Source of the DNA: an uncultured Olsenella sp.
Lineage (GTDB): Bacteria; Actinomycetota; Coriobacteriia; Coriobacteriales; Atopobiaceae
Assembly (NCBI GenBank): GCA_900548775.1
Contig: URLM01000001.1
Location: 62,001-126,000, forward strand
Length of the DNA: 64,000 bases
Direction: 5' to 3'
In this document: piece after piece, positions 24,355 through 33,326 of the stretch
How the letters are laid out: every line of letters begins with the position of its first letter
How positions within the stretch are numbered: the first letter of the stretch is position 1
Position numbers and translations under genes: made by a program
Notes under the pieces: generated by a model
Seen by the model: only the letters and a program-made list of their open reading frames with translations
The model's database searches: none
What the model was told of the DNA's origin: nothing

Positions 24355-27324
24355 ATGGCATCTCAAGACATCCCTACGGCATCCGAGCGCGATTTCCTCG
24401 AGCCCGAACCATCCCTTGCCCCCGGCAGCGTGCACGCAGGCTTCGAGGTGGTCTCCGCAACCCCCGTCCCCGAGGTCTCCGGCACCATCTACGTGCTGCG
24501 CCACCAGGCGTCGGGCGCTCGGGCGATGTGGATCGCGTGCGCCGACACCAACAAGTCCTTCTCGATCGCCTTCAAGACGCCGCCTGCGGACGACACCGGG
24601 GTCTTCCATATCATCGAGCATTCCGTGCTCTGCGGCTCTGAGGCCTATCCCGTGAAGGAGCCTTTCGTCAACCTGCTCAAGACGTCCATGCAGACCTTCT
24701 TGAACGCCCTCACCTTCCCGGACAAGACCATGTACCCGGTGGCGTCCACCAACACGGCCGACCTTGAGAACCTCATGGGCGTCTACCTGGACGCAGTCCT
24801 TCACCCCGCGATCTACCATCGGCGTCGCATCTTCGAGCAGGAGGGCTGGCACCTCGAGGCGGCAGACGACGGCTCGCTCTCATACAACGGGGTGGTCTTC
24901 AACGAGATGAAGGGCGCCCTCTCAGACCCAGACGAGGTCCTCGGCCTGGCCCTCTCCCGCGCCCTCTTCCCCCAGAGCCCCTACCGCTTCGAGTCCGGCG
25001 GTGCCCCGCGTGCCATCCCCACCCTCACCTACGAGGGCTTCCTCGACGCGCATGCCCGCCACTACGCGCTTCCCAACAGCTACACCATCCTCTACGGCGA
25101 CATGGACATCGACCGTGAGCTGGCCTTCATCGACGAGCGCTTCCGTGGGGCAGAGAATCGCCAGGCCGGCGCGCCAAATCCGCTCCCGCTCCAGTCGGCT
25201 GTCGCCGCCGCCCCGGTGAAGGTCCAGATGGCTACCACTCCCGACAACGCAGCAGTTGGTTTGGCGTATGTGGTCGCCACGTCCGACCAGCGCGAGCGCG
25301 TGCTTGCCGTGGACGTGCTGCTCGACGCCCTCTGCGGCTCCAACGAGGCTCCGCTCAAGCGCCGCGTCCTCGACGCGGGCCTCGCCGATGACTTCCAGGC
25401 GGCGCTCATCGACGGCGTTGCCCAGCCCGAGGTGGTCTTCCAGCTCAAGGGTGCCCACGATGACGTGGCCGCACGCTTCCGCGAGCTTATCGAGGACTCC
25501 TGCCGCGAATTTGCCGAGAACGGCATCCCGCGCGACAAGCTCGAGGCGTCGCTCGCCCAGGCGGAGTTCAACCTGCGCGAGCGCGACTTTGGCTCCTGGG
25601 CCACCGACGGCGTCGCCCTCTCGATGCAGGCGCTCTCGAGCTGGCTCTACGACGACGACCACCCCTTCGACTACCTTCAGTACGAAGACGCCCTTGCAAA
25701 CCTCAAGCAGGGTCTGGACAACGGCCTCTTTGAGGACCTGCTCGGCCAGGTCGTGTGCGAGAACCCCCACTCCGCCCTCGTGGAGCTGGTGCCTACCGAA
25801 GAGGGTGATGCCGCCGAGGAGGCGGAGGAGCTCGCCCGCCTTCGTTCGCAGATGAGCGAGAAGGACGCCGAGGCCGTGCGCCGCGAGGTCGAGGAACTCC
25901 GCGCCGAGCAGGAGGCACCGGACTCCCCGGAGGCCCTGGCAACGCTCCCGGTGCTTACGGTGGAAGACATCGAGCCGGCCCGCCCCGAGCCTGCGGCGGC
26001 GGACGTCGAGGCGCCCCTTCCCTGCATCGCCCACGAGCTTGACACCCGTCACATCGACTACGTCTATTACTACTTTGACCTGCGTCGCGTTGGCTTTGCG
26101 GAGCTGCCCTACGTGGGCGTGCTCACAGACCTCCTCGGCAAGCTTGACACCAAGCTCCACACTGCCTCCGGCCTCGACACAATGGTCGAGGCCAACCTCG
26201 GCAACCTCGGCTTTGGCTACGAGACCTACGGACGCGACGAGGATCTCTCGTACGCTCGCCCCATGTTCGTGGTGAGCGCAAGCGCACTCTCCGAGAAGGT
26301 CGATGCCCTGGCGAGCATCCCGCAGGAGGTCTGGGGAAAGACCCTCTTCCTCGACGGCGATCGCATGCGCGACATCCTCATGCAGCGCAAGGTCGCCATG
26401 GAGCAGTACTTCGTGAACTCCGGCCATGCGGCGTCCATCGCCAGGACGTCGAGCTACTTCTCGTCAGCCGCTGTCGCCTCAAGCCAGATGGGGGGCATCG
26501 AGTACTACCTCTTCCTCAAGCGCCTGCTCGCCAACTGGGAGCGCAGGCTTCCCGCGCTCCAGGAGATCCTCCCCAACCTCGCAGACCGCATCTTCACCGC
26601 AGACGAGGTCACGGTGAGCTTCACCGGCCCCGCCGAGGACCGCACGCGCTTCTGGGAGCTTGGCGGAAACCTCGGCCTCGAGGAGCAGGGCGAGAACGTC
26701 TGCGGGCACAGGCTTCAGATTCCTACGCCAAAGACGACACGCGAAGGCTTCGTAATCCCCTCGAACGTCTCCTTCGTCGCCCGCGGCGCCGCCCCAACCC
26801 CAACGGATAGCGGAACCCTGGGCACCTGGCAGGTTGCGACCCGGGCCCTCTCCTTCGACTACCTCTGGAACGAGGTCCGCGTGAAGGGCGGGGCCTACGG
26901 CGTGGGCTTCAAGCACACCACCGAGGGGATCCGACAGTTCTGGTCGTTCCGCGACCCCAACGTGGCAGACACCCTCAACCGCTACGATGGTGCCGCCGCA
27001 TGGCTTGCCAGCTGGAGGCCCACAGACGACGAGCTCTACGGCTACATCGTCTCGTCCGTCGCCGCGCAGGACGCGCCCGAGAAGCCCCGCACGCTTGCCC
27101 GCAGGCAGGACATGCAGCGCTTCAACGGGAGGCCGGCCAACTGGCGAAACATCATTCGCCAGCAAGTGCTCGACACCACAGCAGAGTCCGTCCGTGCACT
27201 CGCGCCCGCACTCGACCCCAATGCCTCACCTGCCGGGGTCTGCGTCTTCGGTCCGAGAACAGCCATAGAGGCCTCGGGGCTCGACCTCGACGTGCACGAG
27301 CTCATCGGCGGCGAGGAGGACTAG
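24355..27324 (+). CDS. M16C family zinc metallopeptidase (presequence-protease-like)
   Basis: The 989-residue inverzincin has the HxxEH zinc site at H85-E88-H89 (FHIIEHSVLCGS) and a downstream glutamate region (NEMKGALSDP), then the four M16 domains in one chain with a helical hinge about residues 480-560, as in PreP/Cym1. No signal peptide is visible, so it probably degrades peptides up to a few kilodaltons inside the cell. GCGAGGAGGAA precedes the ATG. The next gene starts one base after its stop, so it is cotranscribed with the dehydratase-like genes, although the functional link is unclear. Confidence 0.92.
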   Translation: MASQDIPTASERDFLEPEPSLAPGSVHAGFEVVSATPVPEVSGTIYVLRHQASGARAMWIACADTNKSFSIAFKTPPADDTGVFHIIEHSVLCGSEAYPVKEPFVNLLKTSMQTFLNALTFPDKTMYPVASTNTADLENLMGVYLDAVLHPAIYHRRRIFEQEGWHLEAADDGSLSYNGVVFNEMKGALSDPDEVLGLALSRALFPQSPYRFESGGAPRAIPTLTYEGFLDAHARHYALPNSYTILYGDMDIDRELAFIDERFRGAENRQAGAPNPLPLQSAVAAAPVKVQMATTPDNAAVGLAYVVATSDQRERVLAVDVLLDALCGSNEAPLKRRVLDAGLADDFQAALIDGVAQPEVVFQLKGAHDDVAARFRELIEDSCREFAENGIPRDKLEASLAQAEFNLRERDFGSWATDGVALSMQALSSWLYDDDHPFDYLQYEDALANLKQGLDNGLFEDLLGQVVCENPHSALVELVPTEEGDAAEEAEELARLRSQMSEKDAEAVRREVEELRAEQEAPDSPEALATLPVLTVEDIEPARPEPAAADVEAPLPCIAHELDTRHIDYVYYYFDLRRVGFAELPYVGVLTDLLGKLDTKLHTASGLDTMVEANLGNLGFGYETYGRDEDLSYARPMFVVSASALSEKVDALASIPQEVWGKTLFLDGDRMRDILMQRKVAMEQYFVNSGHAASIARTSSYFSSAAVASSQMGGIEYYLFLKRLLANWERRLPALQEILPNLADRIFTADEVTVSFTGPAEDRTRFWELGGNLGLEEQGENVCGHRLQIPTPKTTREGFVIPSNVSFVARGAAPTPTDSGTLGTWQVATRALSFDYLWNEVRVKGGAYGVGFKHTTEGIRQFWSFRDPNVADTLNRYDGAAAWLASWRPTDDELYGYIVSSVAAQDAPEKPRTLARRQDMQRFNGRPANWRNIIRQQVLDTTAESVRALAPALDPNASPAGVCVFGPRTAIEASGLDLDVHELIGGEED

Positions 27325-27325
27325 C

Positions 27326-28642
27326 GTGGGAAACCCCTCCGCAGGCGAGCGCCTCATCGGCTGGTACGGAGGCGTTGCCGAGAAGAACCTCTCGACGCGC
27401 CCGGACTTCGTGCGCAACTGGCTTCTTCTCGGCTTCCAGGCCATGCGCGGCAAGGTCCACCTGGCACCCTACGGGAACCTCCTCCCCTCGGGCAACCATG
27501 GCTACCAGCTCTTCATGGACTCGGTGGTAGGGGCGCTCGCAAACTTCGACAACGCCGTGGTCACGAGCATCTTCACCCCCAACGAGATCTTCCATGCGCT
27601 GGGAGCCCGCCCCGTGACGGCGGAGGCGGTGGCCTCCTTCGCGAGCGGCGCGCAGGCCGAGGGCGGCTTCATCGCCGCGGCAGAGGGGCGCGGGATTCCG
27701 GAGACGTACTGCTCCTACCATCGCATCCTCATGGGCATGGCAACCTCGGGCGTGCTGGGCAAGCCCCGCATGCTCGCGAGTTGCTCGGTTGCCTGCGACG
27801 CCAACAACCTCACCTTCAAGACGCTTGGCCGCTTCTGGGACGTTCCCCACGTCTACGTCGACGTTCCCTACGACGTCTCGCGCGACTCGGCGCTCTACGT
27901 CGCGGACGAGCTCCGCGAGATGGGCAAGGTCGCCGAGGCAGCGTTCTCGCGCAAGCTCGACGAGGATCGCCTGCGAGAAGCGTGCGCATGCTCCGAGCGC
28001 ACCATGCAAACGCTCGCGGCCACGCTTCCCACGCGCCGCGGACGCTACCTCGCCAACACCATGACCATCGACATGATGGAGATGCTCGACCTCCACCTCT
28101 CGCTGGGTCTTCCCGAGTGCGAGAGACTCGCGGAGGAGATGCAGCGCGACTTCCTCGCTGCTGCACCGTACGAGGGCGTGAACCTGGTGTGGGCGCACGT
28201 CTCGCCATACTTCCTGGAGTCTCTGGGCGAGCTTGTTAACACGAGCCAGACCGCCCAGATCGTGGCGTCCGACATGATGTTCGAGCACGTGCCCGACAGG
28301 GAACCCTGGTTCGACGCGACGAGTCCCTACGAGTTCATGGCGGAGCGCCTGGTGCGCAGCTGCTTCAATGGGCCGGCGACGCGCCGGGCGGATTGCATAG
28401 AGCGCCTCGCCCGCGAGACCGGCGCGGACGCCGTGGTGCTCTTCTGCCATTGGGGATGCAAGCAGACCGCAGGCGCCGCGCAGCTCATCCGCCGGCAACT
28501 CGAGGGGGCAGGCTGGCCCGTGCTGGTGCTCGACGGTGACGCCTGTGACCGCACGAACTGCATGGAGGGCCAGATGTCCACGAGGTTCTCGGCCTTCCTC
28601 GAGATGGTCGAGAAGCGCAAGCAGGAAGCCAAGCGCGGGTAG
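27326..28642 (+). CDS. 2-hydroxyacyl-CoA dehydratase-type subunit (HgdB/YjiM-like)
   Basis: The 438-residue protein is of the 2-hydroxyglutaryl-CoA dehydratase D-component family. Conserved cysteines in CSVACDANN and HWGCKQTAG are candidate ligands of a [4Fe-4S] cluster. In known systems such a subunit pairs with a homologue and is activated by one electron from an ATP-dependent activase, which is encoded by the next gene. Substrate is unknown; E. coli YjiM/YjiL are uncharacterised relatives. The start is GTG, one base after the protease stop, with GGCGAGGAGG upstream inside the previous gene. Confidence 0.85.
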   Translation: MGNPSAGERLIGWYGGVAEKNLSTRPDFVRNWLLLGFQAMRGKVHLAPYGNLLPSGNHGYQLFMDSVVGALANFDNAVVTSIFTPNEIFHALGARPVTAEAVASFASGAQAEGGFIAAAEGRGIPETYCSYHRILMGMATSGVLGKPRMLASCSVACDANNLTFKTLGRFWDVPHVYVDVPYDVSRDSALYVADELREMGKVAEAAFSRKLDEDRLREACACSERTMQTLAATLPTRRGRYLANTMTIDMMEMLDLHLSLGLPECERLAEEMQRDFLAAAPYEGVNLVWAHVSPYFLESLGELVNTSQTAQIVASDMMFEHVPDREPWFDATSPYEFMAERLVRSCFNGPATRRADCIERLARETGADAVVLFCHWGCKQTAGAAQLIRRQLEGAGWPVLVLDGDACDRTNCMEGQMSTRFSAFLEMVEKRKQEAKRG

Positions 28643-28704
28643 GCCAGGAAAGGGCGCTGCCTCCGCACCGCATCTGTACAGGAAACGTATCAGGATTGGA
28701 AACC

Positions 28705-30501
28705 ATGCCATCTGAACAGCGCGAACAGCGAAGGGTATATTACGCCTGCAAGTACACCCCCACAGAGCTGCTGGCAGGCTTTGGGGCCACGCCGCGCCTT
28801 GCCGAGGCGGACGTCGCGTCCTTTGCATATGCGGACGCACTGGCCCACCCCAACCTCTGCGGCTACGGGAAGGGCCTCATCGAGCGCATGATGTCGGCAG
28901 ACGTCCACGAGGCGGTGCTGGTCACCTGCTGCGACGTGGTGCGCCGCGTCTACGACGTGCTGCAGGCCTCCGGCCGCATGGACTTCCTGTACCTGCTCGA
29001 CCTGCCGCACCGGCGGAGACCGGCCGAGGTCAAGCTCTTTCGCAGCCGCCTGCGGGCCCTTGCAGACGCCTACGCCGCCTACACCGGCACCCAGTTCGAC
29101 GTGGGTGCCGCCTGCGCCGCGTGCGGTACGGGCGTGGGCCGCGCCGACGAGCGTGTTACGCTCCTGGGCGCACACGCCTCGGTATCACTTGTCGCCGAGG
29201 TGGAGAAGGGCGTGGGCATGCCGGTGGAGAACGCCACCTGCACGAGCAGGCACCTCCGCGTCTCTCCCCCACCCCAGCTTGCGCGGGTGGCGTCGGGGCC
29301 GGCGTGCGGATCGTGCTGCGAGGGCGAGAGGGCCACGACTCCTGCTGCCGACCTCCTCGACGCCTTCCTGGACTGGTATGCGCCGGCGCTTCTCGGCCAA
29401 ATCCCCTGCATGCGCATGGACGACATCGCCGAGCGGGAGGATCTTGTGGGCGAGAAGGGCCAGCGCGGCGTGGTCTACCACACCATGAAGTTCTGCGACT
29501 ACTACGGCTTCGAGTACGGAGCGCTTGCGGAGAAGGACGAGGTTCCCATGGTAAAAATCGAGACGGACGGCACCTCCCAGAGCGAAGGGCAGCTTCGCAC
29601 GAGGCTCGAGGCGTTTGGCGAGACCCTGCGCGCCCGCAGCAGCGGGTCGCAACGCGCGTCGGCAGCCTCGGCGGCAGCCGACGCCCCCGTTGCGGCGGCG
29701 GGAGCAACCTACGTGATGGGCGTGGACTCCGGCTCCACGTCGACCGACGTCGTGATCATGGACGGCAATCGCAGCATCGTGGCCACGGCCATCGTCCCCA
29801 CCGGCGCGCGTGCCGCCGACGCCGTCACACGTGCGATGGACGAGGCGCTCTCACGTGCGGGCGTCGCGGCAAGCGACGTGGCCCTGCGCGTCTCGACCGG
29901 CTATGGCCGCGACAACATCGAGGGCATGGACTCCTCGGTCACCGAGATCACCTGCCACGCCCGTGGCGCCCACTACCTTGCGCCGGACGCCCGCTCGGTC
30001 ATCGACATCGGCGGGCAGGACTCCAAGGTCATCCACCTCAACGCCAACGGCAGCGTCGCCGGCTTCGTGATGAACGACAAGTGCGCGGCGGGTACCGGCC
30101 GCTTCATGGAGGCCATGGCACGCGTGCTCGAGATGGACCTCGACGAGTTCTGCCGCCGGGGGCTCGAGTGGCGCCACGACGTGCGCATCACGAGCATGTG
30201 CACCGTGTTCGCCGAGAGCGAGGTCGTCTCGCTCGTCGCTGCGAACACCCCCACCCCCGACGTCATCCATGGGCTCGACGTCTCGGTGGCAAAGAAGACC
30301 GCGACGCTTGCGAGCCGCGTGGGAGCCGAGCCGCCCTACCTCATGACCGGAGGCGTCGCCCAGAACGAGGGCGTCGTGCGTGCGCTCTCCGAGGTGCTCA
30401 AGGCGCCGGTCGCCACGCACGAGGACTCGCAGCTCTGCGGCGCCATCGGCGCGGCCCTTATCGGCCTTGACTCGTTGGACAAGCGCAGGGACGAGAAGTA
30501 G
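28705..30501 (+). CDS. Fusion of 2-hydroxyacyl-CoA dehydratase-type domain and activating ATPase
   Basis: The 598-residue protein joins two partners normally encoded apart. Residues about 1-310 resemble the dehydratase B/D subunit (YACKYTPTELLAGFG, CCDVVRRVYDVLQ, cysteines in CAACGTG and CGSCC). After an Ala-rich linker, residues about 335-590 are a BadF/BadG/HgdC-type activase with the ATP motifs GVDSGSTSTD and DIGGQDSK and with C460 (NDKCAAGTG) and C499 (SMCTVF), which in HgdC bridge a [4Fe-4S] cluster between two subunits. The ATG at 28705 is preferred; a TTG at 28696 is an in-frame alternative. It would activate the partner encoded just upstream. Confidence 0.87.
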   Translation: MPSEQREQRRVYYACKYTPTELLAGFGATPRLAEADVASFAYADALAHPNLCGYGKGLIERMMSADVHEAVLVTCCDVVRRVYDVLQASGRMDFLYLLDLPHRRRPAEVKLFRSRLRALADAYAAYTGTQFDVGAACAACGTGVGRADERVTLLGAHASVSLVAEVEKGVGMPVENATCTSRHLRVSPPPQLARVASGPACGSCCEGERATTPAADLLDAFLDWYAPALLGQIPCMRMDDIAEREDLVGEKGQRGVVYHTMKFCDYYGFEYGALAEKDEVPMVKIETDGTSQSEGQLRTRLEAFGETLRARSSGSQRASAASAAADAPVAAAGATYVMGVDSGSTSTDVVIMDGNRSIVATAIVPTGARAADAVTRAMDEALSRAGVAASDVALRVSTGYGRDNIEGMDSSVTEITCHARGAHYLAPDARSVIDIGGQDSKVIHLNANGSVAGFVMNDKCAAGTGRFMEAMARVLEMDLDEFCRRGLEWRHDVRITSMCTVFAESEVVSLVAANTPTPDVIHGLDVSVAKKTATLASRVGAEPPYLMTGGVAQNEGVVRALSEVLKAPVATHEDSQLCGAIGAALIGLDSLDKRRDEK

Positions 30502-30502
30502 C

Positions 30503-31020
30503 ACATACGCCCTCCGGCGTCTTTTCGGCGCCGGAGGGCTACTTTTGTGCTCTTTACCTGCTAAGACATGCCTTCTGGCGTGAAATTGACGCCGGAACAG
30601 GTCTTTCGTACGCAGCTGCTGCGAAAACGGCCCCTCCGGCGAGGAAACGGCGCACGAGAGACCCTTTCGTACGTCATCGCTGCGAAAACTCGCCCTCCGG
30701 CGAGAAAACGGCGCCGGAACGAGGGTTTCGGACGGGATTCCGTACGAGACGGGCCCTCTGGCGTCGAAATGACGCCGGAGCTGGGATTCCCTTCGCCCCT
30801 CCTGCGGGCATTCGTCCTTCGGAGAAGAAATGACGCCGGAGGCCCGTTGTCGAAGCAATCACGTACGAGAACGCCCCTCCGGAGAAGAAACGGCGCCGGA
30901 ACGAGGGCTTTGGACGGGATTCCGTACGAGGCGGGCCGTCCGGCGTCGTTTTCTCGCCGAAAGGCGCATTCCTGCATGGAGGAGACCCCCGGAGGAGACC
31001 CGCGCGGAACCCCGAGGTCC
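30503..31020. repeat. Array 3 of ~60-bp hairpin repeats
   Basis: Eight units recur with a period of 60-62 bp, each with the CTCCGGCG ... CGCCGGAG inverted repeat and recurring intervening text (GGGATTCCGTACGAG, GCTGCGAAAAC). The first unit (30509-30539) has a perfect 11-bp stem and a 9-base loop followed by CTACTTTTG, and likely terminates the activase operon. This fills the whole gap to the nitroreductase gene. The open frames through it are a by-product of the 60-bp period. Confidence 0.85.
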
Positions 31021-31025
31021 TTGGC

Positions 31026-31610
31026 TTAGATGAGAAGGTCTTCCAGCGCGAGCTTGGGCACGTGGTGCGTACCCTCGGCGTCGCGCCAGTACGCAAGGCC
31101 ATGCTCACTCTCGCTCGTCTCCAGGACCACACGCTCCCCACGAACGCCTACCGCCAGGATCAGCGACGTGGCGTAGCCCTCAGCTGAGACACCCATGACG
31201 TCGTTCACGTCGGGATCAAAGCTCTTGAGCATGCAGCATCCAAGCCCGCGGGACGCCGCCGCAAGCGCCGTGGTCTGCGCCGCAATGCCCGTGTCGATGA
31301 GGCGGACGGGATTGGTCGCAAGCGCCTTTGGCACGCACACGGCAATGTAGCCCGTGGGCCTCTCGCCCGCGGCGGGTCCGCGCCAGTCGCGCAGCAGCGC
31401 CGCCCAATGCAGGCGCGAGAAGACCGCCGAGCGCTCCGCAGGGTCAACGACGATGTGGAAGCGCAAGACCTGCATGTTGTTGCCCGACGGGGCGTAGCGC
31501 GCAGCGTTCACCAGCGCGGCAAGGTCACCGTAGCAGAGCGGCTCCTCCTCGGCGAACCGTCGATACGAGCGAGAGGAGCGTACCAGGTCCTGGTAGTTCT
31601 TGGAGTTCAT
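31026..31610 (-). CDS. Nitroreductase family protein
   Basis: The 194-residue FMN enzyme of the NfsB/NOX superfamily has the N-terminal SSRSYRRF (phosphate-binding arginines) and NAARYAPSGNNMQ blocks, and the late glycine-rich ASRGLGCCMLKSF segment. It would reduce nitro groups, quinones or a similar acceptor with NAD(P)H. GGGGTGGG precedes the ATG at 31610; the longer frame to 31691 lacks a ribosome site. It lies 102 bp downstream of the aminotransferase gene on the same strand and may be cotranscribed. Confidence 0.9.
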   Translation of the reverse strand: MNSKNYQDLVRSSRSYRRFAEEEPLCYGDLAALVNAARYAPSGNNMQVLRFHIVVDPAERSAVFSRLHWAALLRDWRGPAAGERPTGYIAVCVPKALATNPVRLIDTGIAAQTTALAAASRGLGCCMLKSFDPDVNDVMGVSAEGYATSLILAVGVRGERVVLETSESEHGLAYWRDAEGTHHVPKLALEDLLI

Positions 31611-31712
31611 GTTCCCACCCCCATGCCGGGCGCGCCCGACGGACTGCCGCCGAGGCCTTTCCCCGGCAGAGATAACGCACACAGCGCGCACCCCACTGCG
31701 CGACCGGTGTCG

Positions 31713-32873
31713 CTAGATACCAGACTCGCCAATCCTCTTGCACGCCTCGCGCAGGCGCTCTGGAGGCATGACCAGGGCGAAGCGTACGTAGCCCTCGCCC
31801 GAGGGGCCAAAGCTCGCGCCCGGTGTCACGATGACGCCTGCCTTCTCCATAAGCTCGAGCGCGAACGCCTGCGAGTCCATGCGGCCGTGCGGAATGCGCG
31901 CCCACACGAACATCGAGCCGTGCGCGTTGGGACGCTCCCATCCCACGGCCTCGAGACCGTCGCAGAGCGCGTCCCTTCGCTCCTGGTAGAGCAGGCGCTG
32001 GCGCTCGACGGAGTCGCGAGGGCCAGTGAGCGCGGCGATGGCAGCGTCCTGCTCGGGCAAGAACATGCCAAAGTCCACCTGGCTGCGCAGCTTGCGGGTG
32101 GCGGCCACGATGTCCTCGCGGCCAACCAGGAACGACAGGCGCGCTCCGGTCACATTGAAGGACTTCGAGAGCGAGAGGAACTCCACGCCCACGTCGAGGG
32201 CACCAGGATAGTCGAGGAAGCTTCCGCCGGCAGGGCCGTCGAAGATGATGTCGGAGTAGGCGTTATCGTGGATGACCACGATGTCATGTGCCTTCGCGAA
32301 GGCGATGATCTGCTCGTAGACCTCAGGCGTGCCCACGGAGCCAACGGGGTTAGCAGGAAGCGAGACCACCATGTAGCGAGCTGCATCGGCAACGTCCTCA
32401 GGAATGCCCTCCACCCACGGGAGAAAGTCGTGCTCCGCCGTGAGCGGGTAGTACCAGGGCTTTGCGCCCGCAAGAAGCGTTCCCGTGGCAAACACCGGAT
32501 AGCAGGGGTCTGGGATGAGGGCCACATCGCCAGGGTCCGCAAGCGCGGCGCATACGTGCCCCATGCCCTCCTGGGTCCCGCGGCAGCTCATGACCATGGA
32601 GGGCGTGATGCCCTCGACGCCAAAGCGCGTGCGGTAGTAGTCGCATACGGCCTGGAGCAGCTCGTCCTTGTCGTGCAGTGCGTACTTCCAGTTCGCCGGG
32701 TCCTCGGTGCTCTTCCTCAGCGCCTCGACGATGTGATGTGGCGGCTCGAAGTCCGGCGTGCCAACCGAGAGGTCGAACACCTCGCGGCCCTGCGCCTCGA
32801 GTTCGCGACGCTTGGCGTTGAGGGCGGCAAAGACCTCGTCGCCAAACAGGTCAAGTCTCCTTGAGAACTGCAT
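31713..32873 (-). CDS. PLP-dependent class I/II aminotransferase
   Basis: The 386-residue fold-type I enzyme has the cofactor lysine in LSLSKSFNVTGAR, the SVGTPDFEPP substrate loop, NPVGSVG, and the C-terminal arginine in GYVRFALV. Overall it resembles LL-diaminopimelate aminotransferase and AlaC-type enzymes; substrate specificity (LL-DAP, alanine, aromatic or other) cannot be fixed from sequence alone. GGAAGGGG lies six bases before the ATG at 32873. It is divergent from nrdD over a 453-bp gap. Confidence 0.88.
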   Translation of the reverse strand: MQFSRRLDLFGDEVFAALNAKRRELEAQGREVFDLSVGTPDFEPPHHIVEALRKSTEDPANWKYALHDKDELLQAVCDYYRTRFGVEGITPSMVMSCRGTQEGMGHVCAALADPGDVALIPDPCYPVFATGTLLAGAKPWYYPLTAEHDFLPWVEGIPEDVADAARYMVVSLPANPVGSVGTPEVYEQIIAFAKAHDIVVIHDNAYSDIIFDGPAGGSFLDYPGALDVGVEFLSLSKSFNVTGARLSFLVGREDIVAATRKLRSQVDFGMFLPEQDAAIAALTGPRDSVERQRLLYQERRDALCDGLEAVGWERPNAHGSMFVWARIPHGRMDSQAFALELMEKAGVIVTPGASFGPSGEGYVRFALVMPPERLREACKRIGESGI

Positions 32874-33156
32874 ACGCACCCCTTCCCGGATGCAGGCGTG
32901 ATGTACGCAAGGACTGTAGACCACCAGGAGGCGCCGTAGCGCTCTCGCGGGCAATGACGAGCCCGATTGTTACATTGCTCGCCATTGGGACTGACACGAC
33001 GCCACCTTGCCGCGCCATCACAGGACGTGCAAACACCCCCACCGTTTACCGAAAATTGAATCGATAAATGGCTGCGTTATAGAAAATGTTTGAACTACCG
33101 CTCTTTCCTCACCTGCAATGACTCTGCAATGTTCCAACGCAATGTGTCATTCCTGA

Positions 33157-33204
33157 ATCCAATATCGGGTATTTCTCTCGCCGTATGGGCACAAGATGTT
33201 GTGG
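33157..33204. promoter_or_regulatory. Pair of NrdR boxes upstream of nrdD
   Basis: Two 16-bp sites, 33157-33172 and 33189-33204, match the NrdR consensus (acaCwAtATaTwGtgt) at about 10 and 12 positions. Their starts are 32 bp apart, the three-turn spacing typical of NrdR. The second overlaps a possible -10 (CATAGT, 33205-33210). This predicts repression of nrdD by NrdR-ATP/dATP. Elsewhere in gap 32874-33326 I see only AT-rich DNA near 33040-33090. Confidence 0.6.
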
Positions 33205-33326
33205 CATAGTAGACAGCGTCGCAACGCGGCAGCGGCGCGGCGCCAAGGGGAACACACCAAACGCATTGCCTGCAAGCGCATCTTTTTGAACGCCTGTCGG
33301 GCATTGTGCAACGAGGGAGTGAGCAC

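Noticed and set aside
30503..31020. Repeat-rich proteins encoded by the long frames through the 60-bp arrays
   Set aside because: Frames are open because the period is a multiple of three. They have no consistent ribosome site, occur on both strands at once, and the products are Arg/Ser/Pro-rich without domain features.
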